A DNA stretch of 64,000 bases. Origin: Dethiobacter alkaliphilus. Its GTDB lineage: Bacteria; Bacillota; Dethiobacteria; DTU022; UBA8154. Positions 18,616 to 26,768 of the stretch are shown one piece after another. The number at the start of each line of letters is the position of its first letter. The first letter of the stretch is position 1. Made by a program: the position numbers and the translations under genes. The notes beneath the pieces are model-generated. The model had not been told where the DNA came from. It worked only from the letters and a program-made list of their open reading frames with translations, and searched no databases. Location: NCBI GenBank assembly GCA_016841605.1, contig JAENYV010000014.1:29596-93595 (forward strand), given 5' to 3'.

Positions 18616-19302
18616 TTACATATACACGCGGCAGGCCGCGTATTTTGAAGCTGCTGCTGATGTGCATTTGTTCAGCTGGATAATATCCTGAATAAATTCC
18701 GGCAGAAACCCGTCAAATTTCACCTCCAGGATGCATCGGCCGTTCCCCGCTGCTGCCGCTCCGGGCAGGTTAACATCAAAGATATCTGTGGAAATAATCG
18801 ACGACCTGATATTGCTGTCGATGGTTACCCTGACATTACCCGCGGGGTAAAGGTACGCCTCCCGCAGATAATCCACCACAGTTTTAGGAAGAAGCCTTTC
18901 TGTCCGCAGCTTCACATAAAATTCCCTCAGCAGGGCCTGATCAGCTTCCTTCAGGAAGCTGATATCACCGCTTAAAATGTTTAAAACATTCTCTTTTGTT
19001 ATCCTTGCACTAAGCTTAGCTCCATTGTTGTAATGTTTAATTTTTTTCTCCAGGCGGATGAAGTCATGGTTATGGTTATAAAAGCGGATGCGAAATTTCT
19101 CCTTGATGGGCAAACCGTCCAGCTTCTCATAAAGAGCTTTATCTTCAGGCGTATCAAAATACAAGCTGCGAATATGATATCTGCCGTCCGGGCCGGCATG
19201 TTTGTCGCCAGGCAGTATACAGGAGAGCCTGCTTCTCATTACCAGCGCCTCTGCCGTGGTAACAATTTGCTTTAATTCATGGCGATATTTTAAGTTGTTC
19301 AT
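18616..19302 (-). CDS. VTC-domain protein (polyphosphate polymerase family)
   Basis: This 228-residue protein has the tunnel-forming basic residues of the VTC fold: RYHIRSLYFDT near 42, KFRIRFYN near 69, RLEKKIK near 83, and the terminal CILEVKFDGFLPEFI near 190 with its metal-binding Glu. In yeast Vtc4 this domain makes polyphosphate from ATP at a membrane. The bacterial form lacks membrane helices and presumably works with the DUF4956 partner downstream. Its start overlaps the HtrA stop by four bases, so the two are translationally coupled. Catalysis is inferred from the family. Confidence 0.88.
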   Translation of the reverse strand: MNNLKYRHELKQIVTTAEALVMRSRLSCILPGDKHAGPDGRYHIRSLYFDTPEDKALYEKLDGLPIKEKFRIRFYNHNHDFIRLEKKIKHYNNGAKLSARITKENVLNILSGDISFLKEADQALLREFYVKLRTERLLPKTVVDYLREAYLYPAGNVRVTIDSNIRSSIISTDIFDVNLPGAAAAGNGRCILEVKFDGFLPEFIQDIIQLNKCTSAAASKYAACRVYM

Positions 19303-20501
19303 ATACTATCACCTCTCTCTTTTTCCTTGAGCATAAGTGTTGCGGACAGAGTCTTGCCGTTTCGATAATACTTGACGGTAATTGTATCGCCGACCTTGTG
19401 CTGCTTTAAAATGCTGTTGACGGTGTTGATCGATATGACCGTTTCCCCGTCAAGCTCTAAAATAATATCGTTTTTCTGTATTCCGGCCGCTTCAGCAGCA
19501 CTTTCGGCGGCAACGTCGGTAACCAGTAGCCCCTGGGGAACATTATAATAACGTGCAGTCATGGCATTTATTTCCGCACCGCTGATACCCGTAGCCGGCC
19601 GGCCCTTGACATAACCGTACTGGATAATGGACTTAATAATGGGCAGGGCATAATCAGTAGGGATGGCAAACCCAATTCCCTCAATTTCGGTTGAGGCAAT
19701 TTTAATGGTATTAATGCCTATTACCTGACCGTATTCATTGACAAGCGCTCCGCCGCTATTGCCGGGATTGATGGCGGCATCGGTTTGAATCAGGCTTTCA
19801 GCCACGTTTTCTGCGGCCACTTTACGGTCTATCCCGCTAATCACTCCTACGGTGACCGTGCCGGCCAGATCCATGCCCAGAGGATTGCCGATGGCCATGG
19901 CAAACTCTCCGGGGAGCAGATCGCTTGAGGAAGCAAACTGAGCAACCGGCAAATTATCAAGTTCAATCTTAATGACGGCGAGGTCGTTCTCTTCTTCACC
20001 GCCTATGTACTTGGCAGTTGCTGACCTCCCGTCAGCCAGGTAAACCTCCATTTGACCATTCGTACTTTCAATAAAGCTCTCAACCACATGATAATTAGTT
20101 ATGATATAACCATCCTCCGCGCAGATGATCCCCGATCCTTCACTGGATTGCTCAAACATCTGCGGACCAAACCTTCCCATCTGGGCCTTAATCTGCGCGC
20201 TAACTTTGATCCCTACGACCGATGAGACGGCTTTTTGGGCCATTTCAGACACACTCACACCGGCAGGAGTACTGGCCAGGCTCACCACATTATAGGTTCC
20301 GTTGTTTGCGCTGTCTTGCATCTGCAGAGTTTCCATGGCTTGCACCTGCAAGTTTTCCATGGTCCGCGTCAGAGCGTCAATTTTGGTATCGTAATCGTTC
20401 TTTAAGACTATTATGGCGCAGAAACTCACCAGTATAATCAGTCCTGACACTCCGTACGCAATAAGCTTGCTCTTTAATAAGTTTTCCGTTTTGCCGAACA
20501 T
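19299..20501 (-). CDS. HtrA/DegP-type membrane serine protease with PDZ domain
   Basis: This 400-residue protein has an N-terminal membrane helix (about 14-33), a trypsin-like domain with the catalytic triad His138 (TNYHVV), Asp173 (NDLAVIKI) and Ser249 (NPGNSGGALV), and one PDZ domain (about 300-390, with GLLVTDVAAESAAEAAG). It should degrade or refold misfolded proteins outside the membrane. It heads the HtrA-VTC-DUF4956-CotH block and lies downstream of a two-component system, from which a bidirectional hairpin separates it. Regulation by that system, as for other HtrA proteases under envelope stress, is plausible but not shown. Confidence 0.95.
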   Translation of the reverse strand: MFGKTENLLKSKLIAYGVSGLIILVSFCAIIVLKNDYDTKIDALTRTMENLQVQAMETLQMQDSANNGTYNVVSLASTPAGVSVSEMAQKAVSSVVGIKVSAQIKAQMGRFGPQMFEQSSEGSGIICAEDGYIITNYHVVESFIESTNGQMEVYLADGRSATAKYIGGEEENDLAVIKIELDNLPVAQFASSSDLLPGEFAMAIGNPLGMDLAGTVTVGVISGIDRKVAAENVAESLIQTDAAINPGNSGGALVNEYGQVIGINTIKIASTEIEGIGFAIPTDYALPIIKSIIQYGYVKGRPATGISGAEINAMTARYYNVPQGLLVTDVAAESAAEAAGIQKNDIILELDGETVISINTVNSILKQHKVGDTITVKYYRNGKTLSATLMLKEKERGDSI

Positions 20502-20635
20502 AGATATGAACCCCCTTTCATTTCTTTTCTTTTTTCTTCCGGTTTTCTTGAGCCTGATTTGATTCTAATGGAGAACAAAGCTTAAAATCACCGAAAACAG
20601 GCAGTAAAAATAACGCAAAACTGCTGCAAAAAAAA

Positions 20636-20665
20636 GAAAGGAGCAGCGTAAAACTGCTCCTTTTT
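20636..20665. terminator. Bidirectional hairpin terminator
   Basis: GGAGCAG, a seven-base loop and CTGCTCC are followed by a T run on both strands. It separates the histidine kinase gene from htrA, so htrA likely has its own promoter in 20502-20635. Confidence 0.8.
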
Positions 20666-20681
20666 CACATTACTAGTGGTA

Positions 20682-22070
20682 TTAAAAGGTAATTTTAAAT
20701 GCTGCCCCCCCGGCGCTATTCCGGGCTTCTATTTTACCGTTATGCTGTTCAATAACCGACTTAACTATGGAAAGTCCGATGCCGTGTTTGCCTCCGTGGC
20801 CTTTGTAAAAGCGATCAAAGATATGGGGAAGATCTTCCTCTGCTATGCCTTCACCGTCATCAAGCACAAAAATGGTTATTACTCCGTTTTCTCTCCTGCA
20901 GGAAAGGGTGATCGTTCTTTTTGCATATCTGATTGCATTCGATATAAGGTTTGAAAAAGCACGGGAAAGACGCTTTTCATCACAGTTCATGTTTACAGGT
21001 TGATCGTCAAAATCAAAAACAAACTGCAGATCCCTCTTCGCTGCCAGGCTACTCTGGCGTTCGGCAGAGTTTGAAAGCAACTCGCGCAGGTCGCATTCTA
21101 TAAATTGGCTGTCCGGAGTTATGCTGTCGATCCGTGAGAGGTAAAGCAAATCTTCGACCAATTCGCTGAGCCGGTCACTTTCGCTGATAATGACACGGCT
21201 CGATTGGTTCTGATCCAGAATCCCGTGCTCAATCCCTTCGGCATTGCACCTGATGGATTGCAGAGGGGTTCTGAGCTCATGGGATACATTTTGGAAAAAA
21301 GTCTTTTGCTCCTTGTCATAAGCATCAAGCTGAGCAGCCGCTTTATTCATACTCTCAGCAAGCTCGGCAAGTTCAATGTCCCCGTATTTTAAAGCGCTTC
21401 TTGAAAAATCGCCTTCACCGATACGCACGGCAAACCGGGTCAGTTCCCGGACAGGTTCGGCAATTTTCCCTGATAAAAAAACGACGAGAACAACAGCCAG
21501 AATCCCTGCTATGCCCATAACTGCCAGAAGCACAACGTTTATACGCTCTGCAAAGGAGGTAATAGCCGTCATATCAATGAAGTAAATTAAAAACAAATTA
21601 CCGGGCAGCAAATATTCCGGTATCTGCACGGAAACAAAAAAATACTCTCTTCCGGAAGCCTTGAGGCGCATAATTTCCGTGCTTTGCAGTTCCACCTGTT
21701 CGGTTTTTAGCTGTTTGACCAGTTCAAATATCTCGTCATAATGTTGAATAATGATCATGTTTAGATCAGGGAAGACAAGTTCGTAATTCTCTGAAACGAT
21801 TATTGTTTCGGCTTTGCCCACCGGGCCCCTGGGCAGCCTTCTCATATCGGGGATAAACACACGCCTCTGGGTGGTTTGCGAACCTTTTTCATTGTAACGC
21901 ACTATTTGCATGACGTCTTTAAGCTGTTCATTAATACTGCCTTTAATGTACTCTCTTACAAGCAGGTTGAAAACCGTAAAGATTACCAGAAAAATAACAG
22001 CAATAAGCGACAGCACCATAACAAGTATTCTTGTGCGGATGCTGATCTTTCGTCTGCTAATCTTACTCAC
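20682..22070 (-). CDS. Two-component sensor histidine kinase
   Basis: This 462-residue kinase has two membrane helices (about 14-38 and 178-200) around an extracellular sensor of about 140 residues. A HAMP linker, the HisKA motif FFQNVSHELRTPLQS with phosphorylated His264, and an HATPase domain follow, with the N box in SRAFSNLISNAIRYAK, G1 DDGEGIAEED and G2 GKHGIGLSIVK. Its first codons overlap the response regulator by eight bases. The signal is unknown; the linked HtrA and envelope genes suggest envelope stress. Confidence 0.95.
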   Translation of the reverse strand: MSKISRRKISIRTRILVMVLSLIAVIFLVIFTVFNLLVREYIKGSINEQLKDVMQIVRYNEKGSQTTQRRVFIPDMRRLPRGPVGKAETIIVSENYELVFPDLNMIIIQHYDEIFELVKQLKTEQVELQSTEIMRLKASGREYFFVSVQIPEYLLPGNLFLIYFIDMTAITSFAERINVVLLAVMGIAGILAVVLVVFLSGKIAEPVRELTRFAVRIGEGDFSRSALKYGDIELAELAESMNKAAAQLDAYDKEQKTFFQNVSHELRTPLQSIRCNAEGIEHGILDQNQSSRVIISESDRLSELVEDLLYLSRIDSITPDSQFIECDLRELLSNSAERQSSLAAKRDLQFVFDFDDQPVNMNCDEKRLSRAFSNLISNAIRYAKRTITLSCRRENGVITIFVLDDGEGIAEEDLPHIFDRFYKGHGGKHGIGLSIVKSVIEQHNGKIEARNSAGGAAFKITF

Positions 22071-22764
22071 CTGTTTTGCGCTCCTTTAGACGAAAGCCGA
22101 AACCCCAGACCGTATCAATAACCGTCCGGCTGCCCGAAAGTTTTTTGCGCAGCCTTCTGACAGTATCATCGGAGGCTCTTGTCTCCACTTCACTGTTGTA
22201 TCCCCACACCTTGTTTAGCAACTCCTCTCGCGATACGGCCCTATCTTTGTTTTCGATGAGATAGCACAAGAGATTGTATTCATTTGGCGTAAGCTCTAAA
22301 GGAGCATTGTCCAGCAGTAATGTTTTTTTGTTCAGATTTATTTGAATATCAGCATAAATAAGCATGCGCTGAGCGGGATTTTCTTGTGCTGTCTTATCAA
22401 ATTCTATCCTGCGGAAAATTGCTTTGACCCGCATAACCAGAGAAATCGCGGAAAATGGTTTGGTAAAATAGTCATCGCTGCCGAGGTTTATTCCTGTGGC
22501 GTAATCTATGTCGCTGTCGCGTGCCGTAAGCATAATAATAGGCACTGTGCTTAGCTTGCGCAGTTCCGAACACACTGTAAAACCGCTTGATCCGGGCATC
22601 ATCACATCGAGGATGACTAAATCGCATGGTTTTTCTTGAAAAGCGGCCAGGAGCTTGTCACCATCTTCAAAAGCAGTGACAGAGTATCCTTCGCTTTCCA
22701 AAAATGTTTTAACCACATCACGTATATTCTGCTCGTCATCGGCAATATATATAGACTCACGCAT
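22063..22764 (-). CDS. OmpR-family response regulator
   Basis: I start at the ATG at 22764 because AGGAGG lies 10 bases upstream; an in-frame start at 22791 would add nine residues without a ribosome site. The 233-residue product has a receiver domain with the acidic pair near 9-10, phospho-acceptor Asp53 (LVILDVMMPG) and Lys in FTKPFS, then a winged-helix domain (about 130-230) with ELTPNEYNLLCYL and the VRRLRKKL recognition region. It is the partner of the overlapping kinase. Confidence 0.96.
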   Translation of the reverse strand: MRESIYIADDEQNIRDVVKTFLESEGYSVTAFEDGDKLLAAFQEKPCDLVILDVMMPGSSGFTVCSELRKLSTVPIIMLTARDSDIDYATGINLGSDDYFTKPFSAISLVMRVKAIFRRIEFDKTAQENPAQRMLIYADIQINLNKKTLLLDNAPLELTPNEYNLLCYLIENKDRAVSREELLNKVWGYNSEVETRASDDTVRRLRKKLSGSRTVIDTVWGFGFRLKERKTGE

Positions 22765-22922
22765 ACTTTGCCTACCTCCTGCGTTACTCACTTCATTCGA
22801 TCATTTTAAGGGAAACGGCGGAAGAAATCTCCGCACCTTTGCCGAAAATTTGCCGCAAAACTGACGAAATCTCTATCTGACTGCCGGCAAACCAAATAAA
22901 CGAAGAATAGGATACCCTTTCA

Positions 22923-24908
22923 TTAATTTTTAAGTATTAAAGAAAGGGTATCAAAAGTCTCCGTCACTTCGGCTCCGGCGGGTATAGCATCCATAACAAT
23001 ATGCTCCCAGGGCGTTCCCAACACCGGCTCCAGAATGGCTATCACACCCCTGTCATCCCGCTTGCGAATTAGTCTTCCGCATCCCTGTTTTAATTTCAGG
23101 CCCATTTCGGGATAATCCACTTCCGTTAGAGGATTTAACCCTTGTTTTTTCACCTCGCGCCGTCGCGCTTCGATCAGCGGATCCTGCGCGGGAAAAGGCA
23201 GTCGCCAGATCACCAGAAGTGAGAGCGCAAAACCCGGCACGTCGATTCCTTCCCAGAATCCCGCACCCACCAGCACTGAAGAGACTTCCTCGCGAAATCT
23301 CTCGACAAGGTAGCCCCGTTCGGCGCGATCCTCCCAGAGTATTTCAAAGGGAAACCGGCAGTTTTTAAGTCCCCTTCGGATTCTTCGAACATCGGACGGA
23401 GAGTTGACAAGCACCAGTCCCCGGCCGTTAGCAAGACGCAAAAGTGCAACCAGACGCTCCAAAGCAGGGTCAAACCAGTCTTCCCGGACGCTGGCCGAAA
23501 AATGCCGGGGCAGATAAATGAAGACTTGCTTTGCAAAATCAAAGGAGCTGTCCACAGACGAACTCGAAGGCTTCTGCAAGCCCAGTGTGCGTGTAAAATA
23601 ACTAAAGTCGCCTCCAATGCTGAGGGTTGCAGAGGAAAATACTACGGGAAGTTTCTTGGTAAAAAGGAACTTCCCGAGAAGGTCACTAATGTTTCTGGGC
23701 ACAACCCATAAACTCTTCTCTTTTCGGTCGACCCAGACAATAGCATCTCTATCTCCATCCCGACAGAACCGGTCTAAAACAGCTGTCGCCCTTTCTATTT
23801 TAGCCTCAAAAGACTGCAAGCGGGTTGTGGAAAGGGACCCGGTATACAGTTCTTGTTCATTCTGCAGCTCATGGTGCAAGCCACTGAGGGTGCGAAGCAG
23901 GGTATCTGCCGCTCTGAGAAGGTCATTGCTTACACGGACGGCAAGCCGTTCTGTTCGCTCATCTTCAAGCACCGAATTATAAAGAGTCTTGAAAAATCCG
24001 GAGGTGGCCGTTCTCAAAGAAATGGCGGCAGCAAGCAGAGATATTCTGGCTCCCTGGAGCCGCTCGAGCAAAGAAAGCATACTGTTCAGGTCATCCTCAG
24101 CAATTTGCCGGCCTGCCCTCATCGCAGCGGGGAGTATAATTTTATGCCCTTCGTCGATGATAACAGCCGCATAATCGGGCAGGAGGGTCAATTTTCCGTC
24201 AGCGATCCGCTCCTCCCGCTCCCAGAGATCGTTAAAGAAAAGTCCGTGGTCACACACGATCAGATCCCGGGCTGACCGATAATAATTCCTTGCCCTGACA
24301 AGCTTACAGAACCCTCGTGAAGAACAAATCGTGCAGGGCATAGTCTCATCCCAGGCGACCTGTGACCAGACACGATCGGGGATGTGCGGCACCTCCGAAC
24401 GCTCTCCCCGGTCAGTCTCATCTGCCCAGTGCACAACTTCGTCCAGCAATCTGCTTGACTCTCCGGTAAAGGGATTATTAACCCTGTTAGCTTTTAAATC
24501 GCAGATAAACTGACGGGGATCTTTGGCCATGCGGACATCAAGGTCAAGATCTAAAAGGCGCGCCAAGGTATTGATATCCCCTTTTGGCCCGGTTAGCTGC
24601 TCCTGGAGCGCTGTGGAGGCACATGCTATTATGACGGGTTTTCCGGAAAACCTGGCATAAGGGATCGCACTGAGCAAGTAAGCAAAAGTTTTTCCGGTAC
24701 CGAGGCCTGCCTCGGCAAAGTGCACCTTTCCTTTGCACACGGCATTGGCAATTTGAAAAGCTGTAAAAATTTGGTCCTCACGAATTTCATATCCTTCCCC
24801 CGGAAGAATATCATAAAAAACATGCCCGATCCAATGGGCAAGCATTGCGGGAAAATCATCTTTGCTGCAGTATTCAAAAGGTACTTTCGACCTGACAAGA
24901 GCGCACAT
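22923..24908 (-). CDS. DinG/XPD-like DNA helicase
   Basis: This 661-residue superfamily 2 helicase has Walker A AEAGLGTGKT at 65-74, motif II IDEGHK near 252, and the C-terminal DinG-type helicase domain with GFWEGIDVPG and QGCGRLIRKRDDRG (motif VI). Cysteines between motifs I and II (CTICSSRGFC near 196-205 and a later Cys) are placed like the four iron-sulfur ligands of DinG/XPD. It should unwind DNA 5' to 3', for example at R-loops or damaged forks. The gene is monocistronic. A GATACCCTTT/AAAGGGTATC hairpin (22912-22952) spans its stop. Confidence 0.92.
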   Translation of the reverse strand: MCALVRSKVPFEYCSKDDFPAMLAHWIGHVFYDILPGEGYEIREDQIFTAFQIANAVCKGKVHFAEAGLGTGKTFAYLLSAIPYARFSGKPVIIACASTALQEQLTGPKGDINTLARLLDLDLDVRMAKDPRQFICDLKANRVNNPFTGESSRLLDEVVHWADETDRGERSEVPHIPDRVWSQVAWDETMPCTICSSRGFCKLVRARNYYRSARDLIVCDHGLFFNDLWEREERIADGKLTLLPDYAAVIIDEGHKIILPAAMRAGRQIAEDDLNSMLSLLERLQGARISLLAAAISLRTATSGFFKTLYNSVLEDERTERLAVRVSNDLLRAADTLLRTLSGLHHELQNEQELYTGSLSTTRLQSFEAKIERATAVLDRFCRDGDRDAIVWVDRKEKSLWVVPRNISDLLGKFLFTKKLPVVFSSATLSIGGDFSYFTRTLGLQKPSSSSVDSSFDFAKQVFIYLPRHFSASVREDWFDPALERLVALLRLANGRGLVLVNSPSDVRRIRRGLKNCRFPFEILWEDRAERGYLVERFREEVSSVLVGAGFWEGIDVPGFALSLLVIWRLPFPAQDPLIEARRREVKKQGLNPLTEVDYPEMGLKLKQGCGRLIRKRDDRGVIAILEPVLGTPWEHIVMDAIPAGAEVTETFDTLSLILKN

Positions 24909-25004
24909 ACTGATTTCCCTTCTTCAAGATGTTTGTATTATTTCGCCCTCAAAGCCATTTATTCCTTGCAACGGGCAAAAATTGTGCACTCCATATTATT
25001 GAGT

Positions 25005-25934
25005 TTACGCTCCCATGTGTGTTTTGATAAAAGCACAAATCTCCTCCATCGCTTGCCTGGCCTCCGGAAAGAGAGAGGCACAAACAGGATAACAATGAAA
25101 TAACCCCTCCCCAATTCTCAATGTAACATTTACACCCGCTTTCTCGGCTTTTTCCGCAAATTGAACGGCATCATCCAGCAGAGTTTCATCTCCTCCGACA
25201 TAAATGAGCATGGGCGGCAGTCCCTTGAGATCTCCGAAGAGGGGAGAAATATACGGCAGGCGGAGATCATTCGTTCCCCCATAATGTTTAGCAAAAGCTG
25301 GGCCTGTTCCCTCGGGCGCCAGACATCTCTTGGCGTTTGTTCGATAGGATTCCCCTGTACATGTGTAATCGGTTACAGGTGAAAAAACCGTCGCTGCTGC
25401 AGGAAGAGGAATGCCAAGGTCGCGGAGAGCCAGTAGCGTGGCCAGACATAAGCCTCCACCGGCAGAATCCCCGATAAATATAATACGGGAAGAACAAATA
25501 CCCTGGGCCAACAACCAGCGATATACTGTCAGTGAATCATCCAGCGCAGCGGGGAAAGGATGTTCGGGAGCTAAACGGTACTCAAATAGAAGTGCACCTA
25601 TCTTACTATTTTTAACAAACTTGACGACATGCATGCGGTGAGATTGGCATGTTCCCGACACATACCCGCCTCCATGAAAATACATCATCACTTTGTCCTT
25701 TTCCGCTCGGGAAGGAAGAATCCATTCAACCGGGATCTCGTCAATAGTGACAGGCGATACTTCTATTCCCTCGGGCAGCCTGCGTGAAAACCTTGCTCCC
25801 CCTTCCACATTCCGGCGAAAACGCAGAACAGCTTCATACGTATTCCAGTCCATGGTTTCCCTTTTTAATTGCAAGCGCAATAAATGGCGGTTCCTCAGCA
25901 GAAAACAAAATAAACGTGCTCTCAAACTTAGCAT
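25005..25934 (-). CDS. Alpha/beta hydrolase, HSL-type (GDXG) esterase
   Basis: The start is the ATG at 25934, which has GGAGG about 10 bases upstream; an in-frame ATG at 25958 is less well served. The product of 309 residues has HGGGY at 87-91 forming the oxyanion hole, GDSAG at 155-159 with nucleophile Ser157, and a late Asp (GGDETLLDDA) and His (GLFHCYP) to complete the triad. This is the hormone-sensitive-lipase-like family of small carboxylesterases. It is divergent from a TetR regulator, with inverted repeats between them, so it is probably repressed by that regulator. The substrate is unknown. Confidence 0.92.
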   Translation of the reverse strand: MLSLRARLFCFLLRNRHLLRLQLKRETMDWNTYEAVLRFRRNVEGGARFSRRLPEGIEVSPVTIDEIPVEWILPSRAEKDKVMMYFHGGGYVSGTCQSHRMHVVKFVKNSKIGALLFEYRLAPEHPFPAALDDSLTVYRWLLAQGICSSRIIFIGDSAGGGLCLATLLALRDLGIPLPAAATVFSPVTDYTCTGESYRTNAKRCLAPEGTGPAFAKHYGGTNDLRLPYISPLFGDLKGLPPMLIYVGGDETLLDDAVQFAEKAEKAGVNVTLRIGEGLFHCYPVCASLFPEARQAMEEICAFIKTHMGA

Positions 25935-25988
25935 TTTTTCTTTTCCTCCAATTCTCATTTTTCTTATCGTTAACCGTACAATACCCCT

Positions 25989-26112
25989 ATGACTAATATT
26001 GTATTTTTAGTCATGAAATGAGTAAAGAAAGTGCTGCTCATATGCAGCATAAAGTTTACTTTTCTTAATTTTGTTGATATAATCATTATAAATACTTGAT
26101 GACTAAAAGTCA
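25989..26112. promoter_or_regulatory. TetR operator candidates and promoter
   Basis: ATGACTAA (25989-25996) and TTAGTCAT (26007-26014) form an inverted repeat next to the esterase gene. TGACTAAAAGTCA (26100-26112) is a compact palindrome with the same half-site. On the plus strand TTTACT (26055-26060), a 17-base spacer and TATAAT (26078-26083) make a good promoter for the tetR gene, with the compact palindrome just past the expected start of transcription. Autoregulation and control of the esterase are inferred. Confidence 0.6.
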
Positions 26113-26159
26113 ACAGGTATTCACCAAAATTATAACAAAATATGAAAAGGGGTTCATTG

Positions 26160-26759
26160 ATGGCCAGGTTTACTGAAAGCGAGAAAGAACAAATACGACA
26201 ATGCCTCTTAACCAGAGGCAAGGAGCTGTTTATTCAATATGGTCTTGCCAAAACCAGTATTGATGACCTTGTTCAGGCCTGCGGAATTGCCAAGGGGTCC
26301 TTTTATAAATTTTTCTCTTCAAAAGAAGAGCTTTTTTATGTCATTCTGAATAACCAGGAAGAGGTTACAAACCGATTGATCGAGGGACATTTGCGCGAAA
26401 ATCTCCCCCCCAAGGAATTGATCTCTTCCTTCCTGCATATGGCTTTTCAACTGGCCGAGGAAAATCCTCTTTTACAGCAATGGCTTCGTGATGGGGAACA
26501 TGAACGCATCACCCGCAAATTACCGAAGCATCTCAAAGAAAACTTTTCGCAAGATCACACCAAAAAGGGAATTATATTCGTGCAAAGTTTAGTTGAACGC
26601 TGTGTGCTAAGGGAACAAGATCCGGAAGTAATTAACGGGGTCCTGCATGCCGTTATGCTGCTTCGCCTGCATAAAGAAGAGTTGGGCAAAGATATCTTTC
26701 CCAAAATTATGGACACAATTATTAATTATATAGCAGAAGGTTTAACGAAACCTGATTAA
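26160..26759 (+). CDS. TetR/AcrR-family transcriptional regulator
   Basis: I start at the ATG at 26160, since AAAAGGGG lies just upstream; an in-frame ATG at 26142 lies inside that ribosome site. The 199-residue product has the TetR helix-turn-helix in its first 55 residues (TSIDDLVQACGIAKGSFYKFFSSKEELFY) and a helical ligand domain after it. It would release DNA on binding a small molecule. It is divergent from the esterase and convergent with the large hydantoinase gene. Confidence 0.93.
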   Translation: MARFTESEKEQIRQCLLTRGKELFIQYGLAKTSIDDLVQACGIAKGSFYKFFSSKEELFYVILNNQEEVTNRLIEGHLRENLPPKELISSFLHMAFQLAEENPLLQQWLRDGEHERITRKLPKHLKENFSQDHTKKGIIFVQSLVERCVLREQDPEVINGVLHAVMLLRLHKEELGKDIFPKIMDTIINYIAEGLTKPD

Positions 26760-26768
26760 TAAAGACAA

